From assembly GCA_963792855.1 (NCBI GenBank), contig CAWBXZ010000009.1, positions 62,001 to 126,000 of the forward strand: 64,000 bases of DNA. Direction: 5' to 3'. Below are positions 58,701 to 64,000 of this stretch, in pieces. Each line of letters opens with the position of its first letter. Position 1 is the stretch's first letter. The stretch is from SG8-40 sp963792855 (lineage in GTDB: Bacteria; Pseudomonadota; Gammaproteobacteria; Burkholderiales; Eutrophovitaceae). A program made the position numbers and the translations under genes. Under the pieces are notes generated by a model. The model was not told the origin of the DNA and searched no databases. It saw only the letters and a list, made by a program, of their open reading frames with translations.

Positions 58701-61700
58701 GCGGCCCGGGCTTTCAACCTCGAATGGGACGATGCGTGTCAGTTCGCGCACGGCATAGAACGGCAAGCCGTCGACTTCGCCAACGCGCTTGAATCGGCCA
58801 GTGGCGTCCTTCTCTACATCGTAGCCTTCCACGGTGGAGAAGAACTGTTCGCTGCTGCGCGGGAAGATCTGGGTAATGGTCTGTTCCGGCCCGCCCACAA
58901 TTACCGTATCGCTGCCGCTGCCAGTGCGAATCAACATGTCGCCGATGGTGCCCATGTCGACGCCATACAGGTAGACGGTGTCGTCCCCGCGACCCGTGAG
59001 CAACTGGATCTGCTCGATGTTCAGCAGTTGCTGCAGCTTGACACCGGCACCATAGATGCGCTGGACGCTGTCTCCCGTCTCCGGATCGGTTTCGACGAAA
59101 ACGTAGAAGGTATCGCTGAGCACGGTGCCGACCAGGCTGACCGCATCAAAACCGGCACCGCCGTCGATCGAGACATTCGCATTCTCGACGTAAACCAGCG
59201 TGTCGATGTCGACTTCCCGCGTGTCGTTACTCGTATCGACGCCGCCGATCTCGCTGTCTTCGCCAAAGGTTCCACTGACGGTCGCCGTCCGGGAATCGAC
59301 TTCGACGAGTTCACCTCCCTGTTCCGTGAGGAGCGCTTTCACGAGGAAGACATCGTCACCGTTGTCTCCGTAGAGGTTAATGTCGGCGGCATTACGGTTG
59401 ACCTCAAAATAGTCGTCACCGTCCCCGCCGTAGAAAGAGGTGTCATTGAAAGAGACCCCTCGTGTGATCTGCTTGACGACCGTGACGATCTGGCCCTCAA
59501 CGATGACGTCCTCGACCTCCAGAACGGAGCCGACGTAGAACTGGTCGTCACCGGCATTTCCGAAGACATTGAAACGTGCACCGGTGTCATCGGAAATGAA
59601 GCTGTCGTTGCCTTCACCGCCAAACACCACAACTTCTTCCACGGTGTCGTAATTGACGACCTGGTAATCATCACCTGCCGTGAGCGAGGAAACGCTCACG
59701 TCCATCAACCGGTCTTCATCGGTAATGTCCTGGATCTCGAAATCACTGGAATCGGCATTGAAATGTCCAATGATCAGGCCGTCGCCGTGTCGACCGTACT
59801 CGAGCCAACGGGGATCGGTGAACGCCGGCACTGCCTGGTCGTCCTCGTCCGGGTTGTAAACGGTGTCGAGTTGTATCGTGTCGTTGCCGCTGCTGCCCTT
59901 GTAAGTCAGTGAATCGATGCCGCTGGCGCCGGTATCGTCAATATTGAAAAACTGCCGCCCGGCACCGGTTCTGGCAAGCTCCAGAATGTAGGTGTCGCCG
60001 CCCTTGGCGCCGTCGAGCACACCGCTGTCGGACCAGCCGGAAATCGTGAACTTGTTGGCGCCGTCAAGACCAGACAGGCGTACGTCCTCGAATATGTCAT
60101 CAAACGTTTCGACTTCGTTGCCATACTGGTTGTGCAGGATGCTGTCATCTATTCCCAGTCGCGTGTTCGACAGTTCGAAGTCGGCATCCCGTGTTTCGAT
60201 CAGCGTATCGATGTCTCCCGCAAGATTGCCGGCCTGGCCAGCGGCGAGTTCAAAGAAGCGATCAACGCCGGCGCCGCCGGTAATCGTGTCAGAGCCGATA
60301 CCGCCGACCAGCACATCGGAAATGCTTCCCTGGTTCGAGCCGATCAGCCGGTCGTTTCCGGCGCCGCCATCAATGATCAGATCGGCAACGACGGCTGTTG
60401 TTACCGCGGTTGCATCGACGTGATCGTTGCCATCCAGCGCATCAAGCCGGATGGAATCGGCCGTCTCCAGGCCAAACACATCGACCACGACGTGGCTGAG
60501 TAGCTGCCCGGTCGCGCTGACACCGCCGTTGAGTTGCTCGTAACGCAACGAGGTCGCGCCTTTGCCATCGACGCCGATCGCTTCGATCGTGCTCACTCGA
60601 TAAACGTCGGCGCCTTCACTTCCCCTGATCAGGATGGAGTCGATTTCCTGATCACCACCGACGTCGAATACCTTGAACACGATACCGCCAGGCCGTGAAG
60701 CCACAGTCACATCGGACACAAGACCTTCGCTGTCGATTTGCAGTGCATTGTCCGGCGCTTCCAGTCCGGTGACGCGGTAAAGACCCTGGTCGGCGTCATA
60801 GGCAACGACGACCGTCGCGCTGCCCCCGAGTTGGCGCAAAGCTGATTGCAGCGACAACGCCGTGGCTTCGGCGTCGATTGCTCCATTACCGTCGCCAACC
60901 AGTGTGACGATCCCCGACAACTCGCCGGCCGGTCCCATCTGCACGCGAAACTGCTGCCCTGCCTCTCCGGTGAGCGCCATGTCGCGGATAACCGTCGCAG
61001 AGCCAACCACGTCGGTGGTAATCCCGCCTGAACTGACTTGCAACGCGCCAGTCGCCCCGTCGAGACCAGTGACAATGTACTTGCCGGCATCCGCGTCATA
61101 ACCAACCACCGCTTCCGGACCTTCGAACAGGGTTCGCAGCGCCGCCTGAATTGCCGAGGCGGTTGCATCCTCGTCGACACCGCCTCCAGCGGCGATCGCC
61201 AGGGAAATGAAATCCGTAGCCAGGCCCGCGTCACCGAATTGGAGCCGGAACAACGATCCGGCAGTCCCCGTCAGTGACAACATCTGGGTGCTTGAGGAAT
61301 CCGCCGAAACGGGTACCGCATCTGCATCCTCTACCACTTCGAGCGATGCCGCGCCGGTCGTGAATCCGCTCACCACGTAGACACCTGTCGCATTGTCATA
61401 GGTGACCGTCAGCGACTCGTATCCGGCGAGGCTGTGCAATGCGCTTTCGACAGACGCGGCGGTCGCCGCCGTGTCGACATTGCCCGAACCGTCGTCTCCG
61501 ATTGTGACCGGCCCGCTGGTTTCTCCGTCAGCGCCGAAACGCAGTTCGAATACCTGTCCGCCAAGGCCTTCGACATCGAGTTCCTGGACAATCTCTGTTG
61601 TCAGTGTGACGCCGGCATCGGACAAGCTGGTGTCGAGTTCGATGGCTTCGCTGCCCACGGCCATGCCCGCCACAACATAGGTCGCACTGTCCGCGTCGTA

Positions 61701-64000
61701 GACCACTTCAATCGCGTCATCGCCCGTGAGCGTACGAAGCGCGTCGCCCAATACGGCGCCGGTAACAAGCTCGTCGACCTCGCCATTTTCGTCAATCGCG
61801 AATTCGACCAGGCCGGTTGAAAGACCGGCCGCGCCGAAACGTACGCTGAACTTCTCACCGGCCTGGCCGTTCAATGAAAGCCGTTGCAACGATGAGGAGA
61901 AAACACCTACGGCAGCATCAGAGACCAGAATACGGTCCGCTGCATCCATCAGCCCCGCCACCTTGTAACGGCCGACGTCGGGATCAAATGTCACGTCAAT
62001 CGAATCGTCTCCCAGAAGTGCCTGCAGCGCCGCCTGAATATCGATAGCGGTCGCCTGCCGGTCGACGTTACCGGTGCCATCGTCGGCCAGGGTAATGATT
62101 GCGGAGGCGCGACCGTATGTGCCGACCTTGAGTCTGAATTCCTGCCCCACCGAGCCTTCGATGAGCAGATCCTGCCCGACCGCGCGGCCAATTTCGTCGC
62201 GTTGAATATTGACCTCTTCGACGATTCCCTGGTTCTGGCCACTGCTGACACGCATGCTGTCAACGGACGTCGATTGCAGGTCATTGATCAGAAAATCATC
62301 AGCGCCACGCCCGGCATCGAGCTTGAGGGATTCGACCTCGCCAGTCACGATGCTGAAGGTCGGATCCGCGCCGTGTGTCCAGACAATTTCCGCAGACTTG
62401 TTTCCGGCATCATCATCGAGGGAGCTTGCGCTCACGACAATGGTATCTACCAGACCATCATCGACGACGTAGTTATCGGGATCGTTGTAGAACGCATCCT
62501 GGTCGAGCACGTAACCCAGCATCGAAAGCTGGTCGACGCCTTCGTCGCCGTCGAAGCTGTCGACGCCGTCACCAAGCTGCCAGTTCGCCGTGTCGTCTCC
62601 CTCTCCGCCGAAGAGCCCATCGTCGCCAAGGCCGCCGACCAGAAGATCGTCGCCCTCATCGCCATACAACTGGTCCTCGCCGGTCTCCCCTGTGAGCAGA
62701 TCGTCTCCGGCCCCGCCGTGCATTTCGTCCCCGCCGCCGCCTCCGAACAAACGGTCGGCGCCCTCGTCTCCCCAGATACGGTCAGAACCGGTCCCGGCCG
62801 CAACAAAGTCAGCGCCGGACCCGGCATGGATTTCGTCGTTGCCGCCGTAAGTCAGGATGACATCGTCACCACTGCCGCCATCGACGATATCGACGCCCGA
62901 ATTGCCGAAGATCGAATCGTCACCGCTGCCGCCATCGAGTACCAGTCCGGTATAGCTGTAGAGTACTGTCGAGGTTGCCGCATCCTCATTACCGGACTTG
63001 GCAATCTTGATGCGATCGCTGCCGCCGTTGCCCCGAATGACGTAGGAATCGGCTGGCGCCGCGCCGAGCAATCCGGGATCGACCAGGATGTAATCGTCAC
63101 CCGTTCCGGCATCGATCAATAAGGTCCCCAGGGTGTCCAGGGAAGCGTTCGACGTGATCTCGATCACGTCATTACCTTCACCCGTCGAAATGTCAATGTC
63201 GGCGACCAGCCCGTTCAGGCCGCGCAAGGCGAAGCGGTCCGACATGCCCGTGCCCCTTGCCTTGATTGAACTCACGTCTGCTGCCAGGAAGAACTCGGCG
63301 CGCGAACCCGTCGACACGACGATAAGGTCTTCATCGGCATGCGCGGTCGCAAGGTCCGAGAAATAGACTTCCAGGTCATCCAGTTCTGTCGCTGAATAGT
63401 ACTCAGGATCGATGTAGCCGCGGCCGACAGCTTCCTCCACCGTCAGGCTCGCGTTTGCGACGTCGGACGAGACGAAGTAGTTGTGCGCGCCCGCGTCCTC
63501 GCCACCGAGATAGCGCAACAGCAGTTCACCGGAGGTGCTGTCGAGAACGGCGAGGTCCTCTGGTCGGTCCAGCAGGCATTCGAAACTGAATTCAGCAATG
63601 ATCTCGTCAACGAAACGGGAACTCGCCTCGTAGATCGTGATTTCGCTGAACCCGAGATCGAGTCCGACCCAGAAGAATGCCTCGAGGAACACGCTGAGCG
63701 TGCCCTGCATGTCGAACAGGCACTCTGGCCCTTGGCTGAGCCGCTGGATCAACTCACGGCCGTACAACTTGCCGTCGCCAATCGGCTCACCACCCGAGAA
63801 GTCGGTGAGCCTGTCGTTGAGGTCGAACTCGATTTCGGCCTCGATCCCGCCCTTGACCCCGGCTTCGACAAGACCTGGGATACCAACGCTCGCAATCGCG
63901 CCAACCGCCGCGATAACCACGGCTTCGGCCTCGTCGCCCGGTGTGTTCTCGAACCCGTGATCGTCGAGGTAGAAGCCGTCGAAGATCAGACCGACCTGAT
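55707..64000 (-). CDS. giant Ca2+-binding-repeat protein, segment 1 (5' end beyond window)
   Basis: The frame is open to the right edge (QVGLIFDGFYLDDHGFENTP at the very end), so the start lies outside. In order come a globular region with FLEAFFWVGLDLGFSE, RTX blocks at about 62950-62560 (GGSGDDSIFGNSG, GGAGDDLLTGETGEDQL), five modules of about 100 residues (62180-60690), a long beta region with scattered GGxGND motifs, a sixth module (about 57970-57670), and a helical region of about 600 residues. It resembles very large surface or secreted proteins of environmental bacteria (LEPR-XLL or calx/RTX giants). With segments 2-4 more than 5,300 codons are visible. Confidence 0.85.
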   Translation of the reverse strand, partial: QVGLIFDGFYLDDHGFENTPGDEAEAVVIAAVGAIASVGIPGLVEAGVKGGIEAEIEFDLNDRLTDFSGGEPIGDGKLYGRELIQRLSQGPECLFDMQGTLSVFLEAFFWVGLDLGFSEITIYEASSRFVDEIIAEFSFECLLDRPEDLAVLDSTSGELLLRYLGGEDAGAHNYFVSSDVANASLTVEEAVGRGYIDPEYYSATELDDLEVYFSDLATAHADEDLIVVSTGSRAEFFLAADVSSIKARGTGMSDRFALRGLNGLVADIDISTGEGNDVIEITSNASLDTLGTLLIDAGTGDDYILVDPGLLGAAPADSYVIRGNGGSDRIKIAKSGNEDAATSTVLYSYTGLVLDGGSGDDSIFGNSGVDIVDGGSGDDVILTYGGNDEIHAGSGADFVAAGTGSDRIWGDEGADRLFGGGGGDEMHGGAGDDLLTGETGEDQLYGDEGDDLLVGGLGDDGLFGGEGDDTANWQLGDGVDSFDGDEGVDQLSMLGYVLDQDAFYNDPDNYVVDDGLVDTIVVSASSLDDDAGNKSAEIVWTHGADPTFSIVTGEVESLKLDAGRGADDFLINDLQSTSVDSMRVSSGQNQGIVEEVNIQRDEIGRAVGQDLLIEGSVGQEFRLKVGTYGRASAIITLADDGTGNVDRQATAIDIQAALQALLGDDSIDVTFDPDVGRYKVAGLMDAADRILVSDAAVGVFSSSLQRLSLNGQAGEKFSVRFGAAGLSTGLVEFAIDENGEVDELVTGAVLGDALRTLTGDDAIEVVYDADSATYVVAGMAVGSEAIELDTSLSDAGVTLTTEIVQELDVEGLGGQVFELRFGADGETSGPVTIGDDGSGNVDTAATAASVESALHSLAGYESLTVTYDNATGVYVVSGFTTGAASLEVVEDADAVPVSADSSSTQMLSLTGTAGSLFRLQFGDAGLATDFISLAIAAGGGVDEDATASAIQAALRTLFEGPEAVVGYDADAGKYIVTGLDGATGALQVSSGGITTDVVGSATVIRDMALTGEAGQQFRVQMGPAGELSGIVTLVGDGNGAIDAEATALSLQSALRQLGGSATVVVAYDADQGLYRVTGLEAPDNALQIDSEGLVSDVTVASRPGGIVFKVFDVGGDQEIDSILIRGSEGADVYRVSTIEAIGVDGKGATSLRYEQLNGGVSATGQLLSHVVVDVFGLETADSIRLDALDGNDHVDATAVTTAVVADLIIDGGAGNDRLIGSNQGSISDVLVGGIGSDTITGGAGVDRFFELAAGQAGNLAGDIDTLIETRDADFELSNTRLGIDDSILHNQYGNEVETFDDIFEDVRLSGLDGANKFTISGWSDSGVLDGAKGGDTYILELARTGAGRQFFNIDDTGASGIDSLTYKGSSGNDTIQLDTVYNPDEDDQAVPAFTDPRWLEYGRHGDGLIIGHFNADSSDFEIQDITDEDRLMDVSVSSLTAGDDYQVVNYDTVEEVVVFGGEGNDSFISDDTGARFNVFGNAGDDQFYVGSVLEVEDVIVEGQIVTVVKQITRGVSFNDTSFYGGDGDDYFEVNRNAADINLYGDNGDDVFLVKALLTEQGGELVEVDSRTATVSGTFGEDSEIGGVDTSNDTREVDIDTLVYVENANVSIDGGAGFDAVSLVGTVLSDTFYVFVETDPETGDSVQRIYGAGVKLQQLLNIEQIQLLTGRGDDTVYLYGVDMGTIGDMLIRTGSGSDTVIVGGPEQTITQIFPRSSEQFFSTVEGYDVEKDATGRFKRVGEVDGLPFYAVRELTRIVPFEVESPGRSENIIMPAAYDIDAFMSPVVIDAGTGLNDEITFNYKQGTARVNLEDGVLTKKDLVFDTARIDVVSETNDPASDLPAILLATAGETGDEARGLLSAVVTDYIRFADRYYEPGLLEGLAALSGTGTQVVVVPEGVSYFTIETTLVDDVVVTAREQLIQFAGDFGLDLSWKEVAHPDPTRAAAGEKLYELLAIFKDGASIAFEALHTETIVFDNNERSVVKDLSGLTLKTVAPLRATLSAGVVTRSVEVALSGSVGQEFRLNAAGASSAAISLVPDAAGDIDAVATAASIQAQLRALTGSDLVSVRATDAGIFRVTGLSPDFVDLQIDTTGLVTDVSGTVTEIDSVEPVRVEAVNTMTGDGEDARIYFYGFDSLDIQLSEASAAGSELHIDNDLFTGNLSVQGGSETDRIYIENVATDTVVHGNEGDDVITVGRAGLLDDVGAQLYLFGDEGDDEIVVEGSADSDGANVGIDKNVLQRTSSFEQLSRVTDALGLKGVTSAENALLEDRLKEAALPFGLEALDVDASDLTAYRDYAAEALLAELDSIVSDLDGQLTAELDEAVALLKDRDQALLENQIKLYVRTRYYETIDIDSAILNHLSSQNGVETYIKYEDYDPDFYFTYKKVKTFLGTITIPIPQVRWVLDKFDSGKVTRDWDIEGGLAEIERFFRNPDAAFKSYGLAGVANDNLSKKYLDDIKDILNDNSLFSLISSSYYSKDKLKFLGGGKLDDDEFMRIYLKTTDVNSEFKRANSFALAKIYDEARAKYDGSASVYANLLGQRGFDSTDLNALYNQYKDNDQVRGFVWDETNFSKSQMIVSAGDFDIEIDAQYRILADAVQAKVDHLEGNYRTTYLNKIDELKNLIATARANSDYSSATLQAITDGVAGLKTFLNPLTANVVDNAAGGEGSLIKAQAYNLFATTTGNGIAGQIGQLAALSDTIEATDFSAITTVGDSAGFTELTATFNGSDYQAVREAYRQAGEVIASFSAFNARYLGGNEAPA
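57670..57970 (-). repeat. isolated sixth copy of the 100-residue module
   Basis: SGSVGQEFRLNAAGASSAAI, then DIDAVATAASIQAQLRALTG and GIFRVTGLSPDFVDL match the five-module array about 3 kb upstream within the same giant frame. Its separation suggests an old duplication followed by insertion of other domains. Confidence 0.7.
60690..62180 (-). repeat. five tandem modules of about 100 residues
   Basis: Each module starts with a GxxGQxFRLxFG-like line (EGSVGQEFRLKVG, NGQAGEKFSVRFG, EGLGGQVFELRFG, TGTAGSLFRLQFG, TGEAGQQFRVQMG). It continues VDxxATAxxIQxALRxLxG, then YDADxGxYxVxGL and a short link. Starts fall near 62177, 61885, 61590, 61285 and 60990. I do not recognise the domain with certainty. 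Confidence 0.75.

Noticed and set aside
57258..59912. 884-codon open frame on the + strand
   Set aside because: It is antisense to the giant repeat protein; GC-rich repeat codons leave the opposite strand open. No signal peptide, motif or ribosome binding site.

Overview
The window is about 60% GC and looks like the chromosome of a Gram-negative proteobacterium, most likely gammaproteobacterial or betaproteobacterial and aquatic. The pointers are a tRNA-Ser with an encoded CCA end, a PEP-CTERM sorting signal, a type IV prepilin-like protein, a Tat-exported molybdoenzyme, Na+-linked membrane proteins and HlyD-type export. The genus cannot be fixed from the sequence alone.

Layout. 0-7.3 kb: the 3' half of tRNA-Ser(GGA), its terminator, degenerate repeats, and accessory DNA with many broken genes (a DUF4823-like protein, a secreted protein, a PEP-CTERM tail, a Sel1-repeat protein) mixed with small intact genes. 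7.7-12.1 kb: an M20 amidohydrolase, a small exported protein with FYKWSD repeats, a pirin and a ChrA chromate transporter. 12.3-17.1 kb: pstSCAB phosphate uptake, read leftward behind a Pho-box-like promoter. 17.3-19.1 kb: a bacterial voltage-gated Na+ channel directly behind an SbtA-type Na+/bicarbonate transporter gene. 20.1-31.7 kb: a nine-gene leftward operon holding five tandem periplasmic substrate-binding proteins (PF04392 type), a Cache-HAMP-GAF-GAF histidine kinase, a lone receiver, a receiver-cyclase-transcription activator fusion and a receiver-cyclase. No ABC permease or ATPase accompanies the binding proteins, which suggests nutrient sensing rather than transport. 32.2-39.6 kb: a two-subunit molybdenum hydroxylase, an exported cupin, a prepilin-like protein, an adhesin-E-like protein, an FMN reductase and a PAS-GGDEF-EAL protein. 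40-64 kb: an export locus built round a giant Ca2+-binding-repeat protein (more than 5,300 codons visible, running off the right edge). It is followed on the same strand by DUF3467, GAF-HlyD, M50 peptidase-HlyD and a short SecA-like ATPase, with a separate HlyD-like adaptor and a periplasmic protein converging from the left.

The two most interesting systems are the giant-protein export locus and the five-receptor signalling operon. One caveat runs through everything. More than 20 frame breaks interrupt otherwise well conserved coding sequence across the window, while genes such as pstSCAB, chrA, the binding proteins and the GGDEF-EAL gene are clean. Many breaks are resolved by adding or removing one base, so sequencing or assembly indels are a serious alternative to real gene decay. 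Broken genes are reported as single loci with the frame switches stated; the giant gene is reported segment by segment.
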